Notes: generated by a model not told the origin, from the letters alone. A DNA stretch of 64,000 bases from Orbaceae bacterium lpD02 (GCA_036251875.1 CP133960.1:496001-560000), one strand, 5' to 3'. Shown: positions 8,876 through 19,955, counted from the stretch's first letter. Made by a program: numbers and translations.

Positions 8876-11800
8876 TCATCTAGCTAAGACGGTGATCTTC
8901 TCTCCACCTTTTGACACTGCTTGAATATCCCGATTGTACATAGCTTCACCATAAGCTGATGGTATGCTATATTCACCTATATTGGTGGCCTTAATTTGAT
9001 AGTTAAATGTTTGAGTTGTATCATCTTCTGTCGAGCCATAGATAATCACGCGATCTTCTCTCACATCAGTATAATCAGGGTACCAAGTGTAATTGCCAAC
9101 TGCGATTGGCGAGATCCAGTGATACTCATTATCTTCTGGATAATTTTCCTCATCTTCGCCATCGTATTGCTCGTCTTCTTGACTGTTATCCTGACTATTA
9201 TTTATTGGTTGTTGAACAACTTCAAATCCACCCGGTAATAAGTCGACGATAGCAATATTGGTTGCACCTTGTTTGGATAAGGTTCTGATCCTGACGGTAA
9301 CATTGACGGTATCACCAATTGTAACTTTATTAATAATGTTACCTTTTTCATCAGTATACTGACGATATACTTCAAGTCCTTTTGTGATCGGTTGTTTTTG
9401 TATTGTTTTGTCAAAACCTTGCTGTGACATCAAATACCACGCTGGCAAATTTGCGTTATTATTAAAACTAACTGTGCGAGTATCTGCCACAAATGTGCCT
9501 TGGGCTAATAATCCTTTTAATCTCGCAATCGTCTGTAGCTTATTTTGCTGGTCAATATTAGATTCACTAGTAATGGTTAAGTCATCAGCATTGAGTTTAT
9601 CAGTATTAATGCTTGATGAATAGCTATCTAGCGCAAGTAACGTTATTGCTGATGATTGAGTGGTATAGCGCTCTTGATTAAGCATTAATACCAGATTTTC
9701 TAACGCTTGGGCTGGGATATCCTTCGCCTGCTTAGGAAAATGTTTAGCAATTAAATAAATTTTCCCTGCATCTAACACTAATGGGTCATAATAGTTGTGA
9801 TTCCACCAAGCATTATCATAGGCATTCGATAATTGCTGCCAGACCGGTTCCAAGAGCTTATTGGCTTCTCTATCCATTTTTAGCATCTGGTAAGAGGAGG
9901 CTAAATAGAGGGCGGTTAAATCAGTTTGCCACTCTTTACGTTTTTTATCATTAAGATCAGCCATTATTGAAGCTAAATAACTGGTTGTAACCTGATTTTG
10001 CCTAGTTAGTAGATAGATCGCATAAGCACGCAAACGCAAGCCATATTGGTCAGTTTGTGTTGATGACGCGATTTGTTTAATATAGCTATTGGCATTGTTA
10101 AGCATTTTATTTGGTATCGATTGACCCGCCTCTTTTGCTTCAAGCATAAAGTTCACTGCATATAAGGTAATAAACGGATCAACACTATAGGTAGAATACC
10201 ATAAGCCGATTGCACCTTCACTATTTTGACGTGTTTGCAGCATTTGGAACAGGCTATCTAATTTGACTGGATTATTTTTAACTAACTCAAAATCAGGGTA
10301 CTTACTATCGATCAGTAGCGGCATTGCTTGGCTTAATATTTGCTCTGAACATAAGTGAGGGTAATTAGCCAGATAAGTTGCTAAGCCTTTGCTTAAGATA
10401 AAAGGAGAATACGATACGGCTGCATCACGCTGACTAAATGGGGCATACATATCTCTAATATCGGAGAAACGTTGTTTGCTACCATCCATTCTTCCCATCA
10501 CCGTTTGAAGTCGATATTGGGAAGCGGGGCGCACAGAGGTACTGACACTGCGTTCAACAACCTTATCATGGTATGTTGCGCTAAAATGAAGATCGCCGCT
10601 GCCTAAATTATCGGTCGCTTTTAGTTTGAATTTAAGGGTACCTTCTTTCATCGGACTAAGGTTAATTGTTTTCACCGCGTCATCGACGATTGTTAGTTGT
10701 GGTGTTGTTTTAAGTGTCACCGTAATCGGAATTGCATTATCTTCTGCATCTTCTAAATTATTTGCTACACTTAAACTTATTTCAAATTCGTCATTTGGCG
10801 CGACAAAATAAGGAATATTTGGGCTGAGTACAAAATCATTACGAACAGTAGCTGTAGTTTGCGTGCTTCCCATAGTTGCTTGGCCAACAGAAACCGCCAT
10901 AATCCGAATTTTACCATTAAAATAGTCAGGAACTCGGTAATCAACTGTTTTTGTACCATCAACATCAATAATCCCTGACCAATACGCAACAGGTTCATCC
11001 ACTTTGCGTTTAAATGGGTTTAAATGACCTGCAAGTTCATTACTTTTTTCGTCAGCATCTCCGCCAGCTGCCGATAAATTCAATAATAAATTATACTCTG
11101 GTAAGATTAAATCGAGTATTTGCAATGTTTTAACCGATAACGCTTTTTTACGGAGAAATTCATTTAATGGATTTTTTAATTTATAACCAGAGACTTGCAA
11201 AATACCTTCATCAACCGCAAAAATAACCACTCGTTGTTCACTATTAGTTTGAATAGTGATCGGTAAGGTATCGCCAGGTTTAATTTTTTCTGGGGCAGTG
11301 AGTGTTATATGGTCATTAAATTTATCATTAGAGATCTTAAATGGCGTGACGGCGTAACTTAATGGGCTCATGAAAATTTCATCTGAGCTTGGGTCACGGA
11401 TAAATTGCACGTTAACATAGGCATTACCATCAATGCCTTCAGGTACTATAATTTTTTGTACTGAGCTGGTTGTGGTGGTTTTAAACCATTGCCATGTATA
11501 TACTTTATCACGCTCAATGGTAATAATACCGCTACCAACATAAGGCGCAGTAATAGACACTTCTATTTCGTCACCGGCTTTATATTGATTATCGTTAATT
11601 TTTAATTCTAACTCCGCATTTCGATCTAAATTACGCGTTATATTTGCTGTACCGGCAACAGAGTAGGCCGCTTGGTAAATGATATAACCATTTTTATTTT
11701 TAATCTGTAATAAGTAATTACCTGGTTGTTCGTCGCTAATCGTATAGTTAGTCGATGTCTGATCGATGCTAAATGGAGTCTGCGACAAGACAATATCTTT

Positions 11801-14800
11801 ACGTTTAGATTCATATTTATAAACGCCAGACGGTTGTTTAACTAATACTGATAAATATTTTTGTTCTAGCTTAACGAGTGTAAGATCAGTTAGTGATATT
11901 TGTTCTAGATTAGGGGCTATCGCTATCAGGTTAATTGTACGGGTTGAATCTTTCTTAATATAATCTAATCTTCCATCGGCTTTAGCGCCCACTAGATAAT
12001 CATTTGGTGACACAAAAATGGTTGATGTTGCAGAAACACTTCGACCACTATCAGGTTCAAACACTTCCGTTAAAAGTTTAGCGGTATAATTGCCTTCAAA
12101 ACTAGTAATAGGTAGTGTTAACTCAGCGACGCCATTTTCATCGGTTGTCGTTTCCTCAATTGCAATATTGAAGCTATTTTGATAGCGATTAATATTTTGG
12201 TAAAACGCATAACTATCATATTTTTTAAAATAAGGCGCTGAGGGCTCTAAGTATAACTGGCTTTTTACCACTCGATTTTGTGCGGCAGTACCAAATAGGT
12301 TTTTAGCATTAACTTTCGCTGATAGCGCATCTGGGTGCACCCAACCAGCTTTAATTTCAGGCAATAATGTTAATGATACCGCGGTTTTATCAGGTTCAAA
12401 CTCGCGTATAACAACCGATGTTGAACCTAATAGCGTACGATAATCTTCATTAGGGTTTTTTAGATATAAATTAATGTACCATTCACCGGTTGGTGAGCTG
12501 TAGTCGGTTTTATAAGAGAGTTCTTCAAAGCCATATTCATCTAATACAATCGATTCAGTTTTAACTCGATTTGACTTAGGATCGTAAATATCGGCTTCTA
12601 GCCGAATCCCAGTAAGTGATTTAGACCAGTCTTGTGCCCTGACAATCATACCAATATTGAATGTATCACCTGGTCGGTATACACCACGATCAGAGAATAG
12701 GTGAGTACGCAGTTCACCGCCATCGATGGTTTCATAGATCCCACCGACATCAAAGCGCGAAAAATTAAGCTGGCGATCATAGCTTGAAATCGGTAAAAAT
12801 GAGAGATCTTGTTCTTTTTCAACCACGAAATATAACGGTTTGATCCCTTGATAATAATCAGATAATGGTGCGAAATGAACGTGGCCAGTATCATCAGTTA
12901 GTTGTGAGGTAATTTCGATGCCATTTACACCTAACACCGACACTTTGGCATTTTTGATTGGCTCTCCGCTACGGATTGATTGTACAAAAATATCTTGCGA
13001 TTGATCTAAGGATTTTTTATTAATAATCCCGAGATCGGTAACGATGATAAAACGTGAAGCGAAGTGATTAAATGACTCTTTTTTATTATTTTGATGATTA
13101 CCATATAAATTAACTAAAAATACCCCTCGAATTTCATCACCGTTGACCCCTTTTTTCAGGTATTGGCTCAGGTCAATATCACTGTATTTAATCGAATCCG
13201 CAGAGCTATTAATCGATTTGGTTACGCTATATTTTTCAACAAAGTTATCACTATCAAGATCACCAAAATCCATCCATTGAAAATTATTTTGATTGAAGGC
13301 AACTAAATGCTGCAATTGTGATGGAATAACGCGCTCAATCTCTAATTTTAATTTAGACATATTACGTGAAACAATAGGAATTTTTCTGTCACCACTTAGC
13401 GATAATAGTGAGCCGCTAGCGGCAAAGTTCATTATAGCTGGGTACATTGGCACTTTTTTTACATCATGATACCGATTCGACAAATAATAACCACCATCTG
13501 ACACTAAAGGTTGGTTAATTTCAATATAAAGTTCTTTATCTTGATCTGCTTTAAATTCAAAGCTAATTTGATTTTGGTAGTTTTGTTCGGTATCGATAGC
13601 TTTGAGTGATAATAGTTTGGATTTGGCTAAGTCACTTTGATCAACGTTGAATTTTGTTTTATACGTTCTATCGAGCTGATCGTAATAACGTTCACTATAC
13701 ACTTTGTGTTTATTGACGGGCAGTTGCCAAACTTTAATAACTTTCGATAGATCCTCTGCATTCACATTGTAATTAAATAATACTGTTAGTACTTGCTGGA
13801 TTTCTTGGTTATTGACTTCAACCAATGAGATATCAAATGAGCTAATATTCAAATTGAATTTACTTGGGATAAATAAGGAGCTACGATTTAGTGTCGTTGA
13901 AGGTGACCCTCCAGCTGATGAATTGACCCCTTTTTCAATCGATAATAGCAAATAGCTGTCTTGGTTAGGTAAACCTAATTGTGAACTTTTTATATAAGCT
14001 GCGGTTAATTTATCATTATAGGTAACTGTATAATGATAGGATTTAACAAATTTATCCTTTTTGCGCGCATCACTATTTTTTTCGTAGAGAGCGAGATTAA
14101 TTTTATTTTCAAAAGATTGTTTATCAATCGGATGCGAAAAATTAACCGTAAAAATAGCCATTTTATTATTAGGGTTGGTCGGATCTTGATAGAGCTCTTC
14201 ATTGCTAATCGAGTAGCTGAAATCCCGAGTTGTAAAAGTATAATAGCTTGAATCATCTTGCAATTTATTATTTTCAGCGAATAGCTTTTGAGCGTCTAAG
14301 TTAACCGTATATTTTACACCTAACGGCCATGATTCTGTTGGTTTAAACTCAATTGTATTATCGCTATTCCAGCGCCATACGCCATCAATATGCGGACTGA
14401 TTGATACCCCTTCAGTAATTGGTTTGCCAACTAATGCTAATGGGGCAGGAGAACGACTATTACCAGCAAAACTGATGTCTAATGCGGAATGATTATAGTA
14501 TGGTTCATTATAATTGGCATAATAGGTGTTGATTACAATTGGAGCTTGAACAATGGGTTGTGGGCGATTTAAGTACCAATGATAGGCGTAATTAGCTGAA
14601 AAATAGGCAATAATCATAATAATAATAACACTGCCAATAAGCGTTTTACGTTTAGTTAGCCTAGCATTTAAGCTTTGGTAGTACTGCTTTGCGTTAGGAT
14701 ACCACTTTGGGGTGGACCAGTTAACATCACCAACAATAGGACTAATCGCCCATAAAATAATTCGTAATAGCGCCAATAAAAATAGTGCAAAATAGAGGCA

Positions 14801-14863
14801 CGCTTCACAAATAATACTTAAAATATAGAAAGGAATACGAAGAAGTAAACGTAAGAATCCCAT
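8876..14863 (-). CDS. Large thioester-containing bacterial alpha-2-macroglobulin, YfhM-like
   Basis: 1995 residues, longer than E. coli YfhM (about 1650). The C-terminal half has the thioester motif CSEQ with Cys at residue 1505, followed by the helical thioester domain (residues about 1540-1780, e.g. EGAIGLWYS). It should therefore trap proteases covalently, unlike the thioester-free YfaS type. The N terminus carries a hydrophobic hairpin (about 5-44) and a further helix (75-92) instead of a lipobox, so it is probably held in the inner membrane facing the periplasm. The middle consists of MG-type beta domains. An acidic stretch rich in D, E, N and Q lies near residues 1890-1915 in the last domain. 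It is transcribed ahead of pbpC, which fits a role in protecting the cell when the wall is breached. A TATAAT at 14998-15003 on this strand is a possible -10 box. Confidence 0.93.
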   Translation of the reverse strand: MGFLRLLLRIPFYILSIICEACLYFALFLLALLRIILWAISPIVGDVNWSTPKWYPNAKQYYQSLNARLTKRKTLIGSVIIIMIIAYFSANYAYHWYLNRPQPIVQAPIVINTYYANYNEPYYNHSALDISFAGNSRSPAPLALVGKPITEGVSISPHIDGVWRWNSDNTIEFKPTESWPLGVKYTVNLDAQKLFAENNKLQDDSSYYTFTTRDFSYSISNEELYQDPTNPNNKMAIFTVNFSHPIDKQSFENKINLALYEKNSDARKKDKFVKSYHYTVTYNDKLTAAYIKSSQLGLPNQDSYLLLSIEKGVNSSAGGSPSTTLNRSSLFIPSKFNLNISSFDISLVEVNNQEIQQVLTVLFNYNVNAEDLSKVIKVWQLPVNKHKVYSERYYDQLDRTYKTKFNVDQSDLAKSKLLSLKAIDTEQNYQNQISFEFKADQDKELYIEINQPLVSDGGYYLSNRYHDVKKVPMYPAIMNFAASGSLLSLSGDRKIPIVSRNMSKLKLEIERVIPSQLQHLVAFNQNNFQWMDFGDLDSDNFVEKYSVTKSINSSADSIKYSDIDLSQYLKKGVNGDEIRGVFLVNLYGNHQNNKKESFNHFASRFIIVTDLGIINKKSLDQSQDIFVQSIRSGEPIKNAKVSVLGVNGIEITSQLTDDTGHVHFAPLSDYYQGIKPLYFVVEKEQDLSFLPISSYDRQLNFSRFDVGGIYETIDGGELRTHLFSDRGVYRPGDTFNIGMIVRAQDWSKSLTGIRLEADIYDPKSNRVKTESIVLDEYGFEELSYKTDYSSPTGEWYINLYLKNPNEDYRTLLGSTSVVIREFEPDKTAVSLTLLPEIKAGWVHPDALSAKVNAKNLFGTAAQNRVVKSQLYLEPSAPYFKKYDSYAFYQNINRYQNSFNIAIEETTTDENGVAELTLPITSFEGNYTAKLLTEVFEPDSGRSVSATSTIFVSPNDYLVGAKADGRLDYIKKDSTRTINLIAIAPNLEQISLTDLTLVKLEQKYLSVLVKQPSGVYKYESKRKDIVLSQTPFSIDQTSTNYTISDEQPGNYLLQIKNKNGYIIYQAAYSVAGTANITRNLDRNAELELKINDNQYKAGDEIEVSITAPYVGSGIITIERDKVYTWQWFKTTTTSSVQKIIVPEGIDGNAYVNVQFIRDPSSDEIFMSPLSYAVTPFKISNDKFNDHITLTAPEKIKPGDTLPITIQTNSEQRVVIFAVDEGILQVSGYKLKNPLNEFLRKKALSVKTLQILDLILPEYNLLLNLSAAGGDADEKSNELAGHLNPFKRKVDEPVAYWSGIIDVDGTKTVDYRVPDYFNGKIRIMAVSVGQATMGSTQTTATVRNDFVLSPNIPYFVAPNDEFEISLSVANNLEDAEDNAIPITVTLKTTPQLTIVDDAVKTINLSPMKEGTLKFKLKATDNLGSGDLHFSATYHDKVVERSVSTSVRPASQYRLQTVMGRMDGSKQRFSDIRDMYAPFSQRDAAVSYSPFILSKGLATYLANYPHLCSEQILSQAMPLLIDSKYPDFELVKNNPVKLDSLFQMLQTRQNSEGAIGLWYSTYSVDPFITLYAVNFMLEAKEAGQSIPNKMLNNANSYIKQIASSTQTDQYGLRLRAYAIYLLTRQNQVTTSYLASIMADLNDKKRKEWQTDLTALYLASSYQMLKMDREANKLLEPVWQQLSNAYDNAWWNHNYYDPLVLDAGKIYLIAKHFPKQAKDIPAQALENLVLMLNQERYTTQSSAITLLALDSYSSSINTDKLNADDLTITSESNIDQQNKLQTIARLKGLLAQGTFVADTRTVSFNNNANLPAWYLMSQQGFDKTIQKQPITKGLEVYRQYTDEKGNIINKVTIGDTVNVTVRIRTLSKQGATNIAIVDLLPGGFEVVQQPINNSQDNSQEDEQYDGEDEENYPEDNEYHWISPIAVGNYTWYPDYTDVREDRVIIYGSTEDDTTQTFNYQIKATNIGEYSIPSAYGEAMYNRDIQAVSKGGEKITVLAR

Positions 14864-15042
14864 TGTTAATTCATCCTCATTATTAAACTCATTTTATTAT
14901 TGATAAGTGAAGATTATATGAAGAATAATTGCTGCTAGATGCAAGGAATCCTCTTTTGAATCTTACCTGTATGATGTTCATCTTTTAATCAATCAACATT
15001 ATACTTGAACTAGGGTTAATTTCACCAAATTAGATAAAAATA

Positions 15043-16011
15043 TCATAGCGACGCAATAAAAACCGCGCGAATAGGGGCCGCATAACCTTCGATAGTTTTA
15101 GTATGATCATTTGGGTCAAGAAAATCAACGAGCGAATCAGATGTCATCCACTCAGTTTTACGCTGTTCTTCTAAATTTGTTTTAGAAATATCAACCACAT
15201 CAATATTCTTAAAACCACATTTAGATAACCAATTAATCAGAGTGGGTATTGAGGGAATAAAATAGACATTCCGCATTTGAGCATAGCGTTCACCAGGTAC
15301 TAATGCTTGATGTTCTTTACCGTCAATAATTAACGTTTCTAGCACTAATTGGCCATTACTCGTAAGCTGATTTTTTAGTTGGTAGAGATGATCAAGTGGC
15401 GAGCGTCTATGATATAACACACCCATGGAAAAAACGGTATCAAACGCATTAAGTTTTGGCATATCCTCAATGCCAACAGGAATTAAATGTGCACGTTGAT
15501 CATAACCAAGAAGTTTTCTTACGGCCTCAAACTGGCATAAAAATAGCGCCATAGGGTCAATACCTACCGCAAATTTTGCTCCAGCGCCAATCATACGCCA
15601 TAAATGATAGCCACTATTACAGCCTACATCTAATACCGTCTTACCTTCTAAATTATTAATATGTGGGGTAAGTCTTTGCCATTTCCAATCAGAACGCCAC
15701 TCTGCATCGACATTGATATCATAAAGTGAAAAAGGACCTTTACGCCAAGGGGATAATGACATCAGTAAATGTTTAATCCGTTTTTTTTCACCCTCAGACA
15801 ATGGCGATAAATTTTTAGCTGTCACACTATGTAATAAATCTAAAATATCTGGTCTTATTGCAGGTAGGTGATCGATGCTATTAATCCAATGATTAAAACG
15901 AATATCAATATTGTGTTTTTGCCAGTTTGACAATTGGGCGGGTAAAGTTTCTAACCATGGGGCTAATTGGTTTTTTGCAATAATCTGATAAAAGTTACCA
16001 AAATCAATCAT
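15043..16011 (-). CDS. cmoB: tRNA U34 carboxymethyltransferase CmoB
   Basis: 322 residues, the family's length. The Rossmann methyltransferase core shows [17 protein letters not shown] and [14 protein letters not shown]; the [13 protein letters not shown] segment is typical of CmoB. The enzyme transfers a carboxymethyl group from carboxy-S-adenosylmethionine to 5-hydroxyuridine at position 34 of tRNA, giving cmo5U, which widens wobble decoding. The gene lies 31 bases after cmoA on the same strand, so the enzyme that makes the cofactor and the enzyme that uses it are co-expressed. Confidence 0.96.
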   Translation of the reverse strand: MIDFGNFYQIIAKNQLAPWLETLPAQLSNWQKHNIDIRFNHWINSIDHLPAIRPDILDLLHSVTAKNLSPLSEGEKKRIKHLLMSLSPWRKGPFSLYDINVDAEWRSDWKWQRLTPHINNLEGKTVLDVGCNSGYHLWRMIGAGAKFAVGIDPMALFLCQFEAVRKLLGYDQRAHLIPVGIEDMPKLNAFDTVFSMGVLYHRRSPLDHLYQLKNQLTSNGQLVLETLIIDGKEHQALVPGERYAQMRNVYFIPSIPTLINWLSKCGFKNIDVVDISKTNLEEQRKTEWMTSDSLVDFLDPNDHTKTIEGYAAPIRAVFIASL

Positions 16012-16042
16012 ATAAATATCTTCTTATCTCACTAATTTATTA

Positions 16043-16819
<777 letters not shown>

Positions 16820-16849
16820 TCATTTTATCATCATTAATATGTAATTTTT

Positions 16850-18004
16850 ATGAACTGGTTTTTAGCGGTAGCAGTAATCACAAGTTTAATCATTGCCTTT
16901 TATTTAGGTTTCAGGGTTATTAATCTGTTTAATCTATATAAACAAGGGTATTTTAATACTATTTCCAAAAAAATAGTGTGGTTAATGATTGTTGTCGGTT
17001 CGCTGTCCTTTGTGTTAAGTCGTGTATTTTTTTCTGTTTCGGATTATTGGTTACCCTTAATTAGTAGTCTTGTTTTTTCATTCATTTTATGCTTGTTCTA
17101 TAGCATTGTTATTATTGATGTTCTTCGTTTGTTTTTATACCTTGTCTTTAGAAGAAAAGGCAACTATCGTCTAATCTTGCAAATCATTTACATTACTATG
17201 ACCATGGTATTTTTTATTGTCGGTCTATATATGGCAAGTGCTCCACGTATCATCAATTATCAAATTACTATTGATAAGCCGGCACGAGTTAAACAATTAA
17301 AAATTGTACAATTAAGCGATATTCATCTGAATCAGACGACATCAAGACATTTTATTCAGACCATGGTTAATGATGTAAATAGCCTAAAACCCGACTATAT
17401 TTTTATTACCGGAGATACTTTAGATCAACGTTTAAAACCCTATTTAGATAAAAATTTAGCCGAGCTTTTTGCTCAGCTAAAATCGACTTATGGTACATTT
17501 ATTATTTTTGGTAATCATGAACATTACGGTATAGAAAGAGAAAAAAATAATAGTAATGAGGATGTGATCAAGGCTTTTACTGCTGGGAATATGAAAGTTT
17601 TGCAAGATAGTGTTTTTTACGATAATGCTACAGGTATCACAATCATCGGCCGAGATGATTATGTGGTTAAAAATTTTGGTAAAACCCGAGCAGATTTACC
17701 TACATTACTGAGTCTAGTTGATGAGAACGATCCAGTTATTTTGCTCGATCATCAGCCACAAAATTTGACAGAGCCCGCTGATTTAGGTATTGATGTTATG
17801 TTTTCAGGACATACTCATGCAGGGCAAATATTCCCAATGACGCTAGTGGTTAATGCTATGTATAAAAATGCTTGGGGGCTTGAACAACCTGTTGCTAACA
17901 ATCCATTTATGAGCATTGTTTCTAGTGGTTATGGGTTATGGGGGCCGCCAATTCGTTTAATGACACGTGCTGAAATTGTGGTTACTGAGCTCACGTTTAA
18001 ATAG
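16850..18004 (+). CDS. Membrane-anchored calcineurin-like metallophosphoesterase
   Basis: 384 residues. About the first 130 are hydrophobic, with four to five membrane helices. A YkuE/YaeI-type phosphoesterase domain follows, with all metal-binding blocks: LSDIH (155-159), TGDT (187-190), GNHEH (221-225), a DHQP block and SGHTHAGQIFP near 320. Related enzymes use two metal ions and act on phosphoesters, in some cases of lipid intermediates such as UDP-diacylglucosamine. The substrate here is not deducible. No clear ribosome site precedes the ATG. It is divergent from cmoA and followed by rnd after 55 bases. Confidence 0.88.
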   Translation: MNWFLAVAVITSLIIAFYLGFRVINLFNLYKQGYFNTISKKIVWLMIVVGSLSFVLSRVFFSVSDYWLPLISSLVFSFILCLFYSIVIIDVLRLFLYLVFRRKGNYRLILQIIYITMTMVFFIVGLYMASAPRIINYQITIDKPARVKQLKIVQLSDIHLNQTTSRHFIQTMVNDVNSLKPDYIFITGDTLDQRLKPYLDKNLAELFAQLKSTYGTFIIFGNHEHYGIEREKNNSNEDVIKAFTAGNMKVLQDSVFYDNATGITIIGRDDYVVKNFGKTRADLPTLLSLVDENDPVILLDHQPQNLTEPADLGIDVMFSGHTHAGQIFPMTLVVNAMYKNAWGLEQPVANNPFMSIVSSGYGLWGPPIRLMTRAEIVVTELTFK

Positions 18005-18059
18005 TATCAAGCTAGATACTTAAATAACAATTATAGTTAATGATATATTGGGAATTATT

Positions 18060-19151
18060 TTGTCTTATCACCTTATTACGACTAATCAACAACTTAATGA
18101 TTACTGCTCTCAAATCGATAATAATATAGATGCGATTGCTTTAGATAGCGAGTTTGTAAGAACCAGAACATTTTATCCTCAGCTTGGTTTAATTCAGCTT
18201 TTTGATGGCAAGCAGACTGTGCTCATTGATCCACTAAATATTACCGATTGGCAATTGTTTAGCGCTTTTATTAATAACCCCAATATTGAAAAATATTTTC
18301 ACGCTTGCAGTGAAGACATTGAGGTTTTTTGTCATCAGTTCAGTTTTGTGCCAACGCCGATTTTAGATAGCCAAATTTTAGCTTCATTTTTAGATAATCC
18401 ATTAAGTGCAGGTTATGCAACATTGGTGAATAAATATATGCATATCGAGCTAGATAAAAGTGAAACACGAACAGATTGGTTACAAAGACCTTTGTCAAGT
18501 AAACAGTGCCAATATGCAGCTAATGATGTGATTTACTTACTCCCATTAGTTAATAAGTTAAAAGCTTTATTACGTGATAAAGGCTGGTTAAATGCTGCTT
18601 ATCAAGAGTGTGAAAATGCTGTTAAACGGCGATGTGAATTTATTCAAGCTGATAAAGCGTATTTGCACATTAAAAATGCATGGCAGTTGCGAGGTGAACA
18701 GTTAAGCTATTTACAAAAGTTAGCTAGTTGGCGGCTTAATTATGCTAAGCAGCATGATATCGCTTTAAATTTTGTGGTGCATGAAGACGTATTATGGAAA
18801 CTCGCACGCTATAGACCAACATCATTAGCTGAATTATCAGCTTTGGGGTTAAGAGGAAAAGAAGTCAGATTGTTTGGTGATTTATTATTATCAATATTAT
18901 TAGAAGAGCCTAGTTTTATTGAACCAATTGACCGAATTATCACCTATCCTGATTATAAAAAATGGACAACATTGATCAAAGAATCCGCTCACAAGATTGC
19001 ACAGCAAACTCAATTAAGTAATGAAATTTTAGTTTCACGTCGCCATATTGAACAATTTATTCGCTGGATTAATAGTGATAAAACAGGGCATGCGCCTGAT
19101 TTACTCTCCGGTTGGCGAGGAAAGTTATTTGAACCTTATTTGAATTTATAA
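18060..19151 (+). CDS. rnd: Ribonuclease D, probable UUG start
   Basis: 363 residues from the TTG at 18060, giving an N terminus MSYHLITTNQQL that lines up with the E. coli enzyme. GGGA lies six bases upstream, and the next upstream TTG (18048) would add four unrelated residues. The DEDD exonuclease residues are present: DSE in ALDSEFVRTRTF, HACSEDIEVF, and YAANDVIYLLPL with the YxxxD block. An HRDC domain follows (WKLARYRPTSLAELSALG) and the C-terminal helical region. It trims the 3' ends of tRNA precursors and other small RNAs. E. coli rnd is also known to start at UUG, so the weak start seems conserved and may limit expression. Confidence 0.94.
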   Translation: MSYHLITTNQQLNDYCSQIDNNIDAIALDSEFVRTRTFYPQLGLIQLFDGKQTVLIDPLNITDWQLFSAFINNPNIEKYFHACSEDIEVFCHQFSFVPTPILDSQILASFLDNPLSAGYATLVNKYMHIELDKSETRTDWLQRPLSSKQCQYAANDVIYLLPLVNKLKALLRDKGWLNAAYQECENAVKRRCEFIQADKAYLHIKNAWQLRGEQLSYLQKLASWRLNYAKQHDIALNFVVHEDVLWKLARYRPTSLAELSALGLRGKEVRLFGDLLLSILLEEPSFIEPIDRIITYPDYKKWTTLIKESAHKIAQQTQLSNEILVSRRHIEQFIRWINSDKTGHAPDLLSGWRGKLFEPYLNL

Positions 19152-19190
19152 ACTCAATACTACAAATATTCATTTTAACCATTCTAAAGC

Positions 19191-19227
19191 AAAAATATCA
19201 CATGTAATATTTACATGTGATATTTTT
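19191..19227. promoter_or_regulatory. Perfect 17-base inverted repeat before the PspA/flotillin operon
   Basis: Left arm 19191-19207 and right arm 19211-19227 are exact complements around TAT. The inner core reads ATGTAA-TAT-TTACAT. It lies 40 bases after the rnd stop, ends in six T residues, and is 15 bases upstream of a TATAAT (19242-19247). It may serve as the rnd terminator, although its stem is AT-rich, or as the operator of the downstream operon. The half-sites are in the opposite order to a CRP site. Confidence 0.6.
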
Positions 19228-19241
19228 TATGCTATTGTGCA

Positions 19242-19247
19242 TATAAT
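19242..19247 (+). promoter_or_regulatory. Possible -10 box of the stress operon
   Basis: TATAAT followed 31 bases later by the start codon. No good -35 hexamer is visible at 16-18 bases; that position falls in the right arm of the inverted repeat, so an activator or repressor could act there. I see no sigma-54 -24/-12 element of the kind used by the E. coli psp operon. Confidence 0.35.
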
Positions 19248-19277
19248 ATTTAACATGCCGAGTCGAAGGATAACGAC

Positions 19278-19922
19278 ATGAAAAAGTCGAAAGAAACAAA
19301 AAGCTCTGCTTTCTATCAGCAACAATATCGACAGCGTTTACGTGAGCAAGGTTTAATCAAAAAAGAAGTATGGATATTGCCAGAGCATACAATAGAGCTG
19401 CTAAATATGGAGAAACAGCTACGGGTATCACAGGTAAATGAAAATAATAAAAGCACCGTTAAACAACAGGAAAATAATGTGATGAAAAAACAAATAGTTT
19501 GGTCCGTTTCTGAACTTTATCAGGCGTTAACTACTGTAGAACTCTTTACACAAGCTTCTGCCAGTGTCGAATTAATTGACGGTGTTGACGCTTGCTTGCA
19601 CGTCGTTATGCATGAGTATGGCGATTTACCGCTATTTATGAGCGTATCAAATCAACAAATTGTCGTGGAAGCTTTATTATGGCCGACAAATATGGTCAAA
19701 AACCAAGAACAGTTTAATCAAGATATTCTCTATTCCCGTAAGCTATTCCCGCTATCAACCATTGCCATTGAACAAAGTGGCGATGGCTCATTAAATTACA
19801 TTATGTATGGTGCGTTAAGCGCTTCATCATCATTAAGCGGTATTGTTTACGAATTGGAAATGCTAAGTGATAACGTGATTAAAGCAACTGAAGCATATCA
19901 CAACTTACTCAATTTTGATTAA
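19278..19922 (+). CDS. yjfI: DUF2170 (YjfI-like) protein, first gene of stress operon
   Basis: 214 residues, ATG after AAGGA. Residues about 1-65 are basic and helical (QQQYRQRLREQGLIKKEVWI), an extension not typical of the short YjfI proteins. Residues about 72-214 match the DUF2170 domain, with the ALLWPTNMV, SRKLFPLSTIAIEQ and YIMYGALSASSSLSGIVYE blocks. The biochemical function is unknown. In E. coli yjfI precedes the PspA homologue yjfJ, and the same order is seen here with a 33-base gap. The N-terminal extension resembles a small nucleic-acid-binding helix pair, which is only inference. Confidence 0.8.
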   Translation: MKKSKETKSSAFYQQQYRQRLREQGLIKKEVWILPEHTIELLNMEKQLRVSQVNENNKSTVKQQENNVMKKQIVWSVSELYQALTTVELFTQASASVELIDGVDACLHVVMHEYGDLPLFMSVSNQQIVVEALLWPTNMVKNQEQFNQDILYSRKLFPLSTIAIEQSGDGSLNYIMYGALSASSSLSGIVYELEMLSDNVIKATEAYHNLLNFD

Positions 19923-19955
19923 ATATTAATATCAACCAAATAAACGGAGTAAATT

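Noticed and set aside
9202-9414. Small frames inside the alpha-2-macroglobulin gene as a frameshift or second gene
   Set aside because: The main frame is intact across the region; these are shadows.
19191-19227. A CRP site at the stress-operon palindrome
   Set aside because: The half-sites read TCACA...TGTGA, the reverse of the TGTGA...TCACA order that CRP requires.
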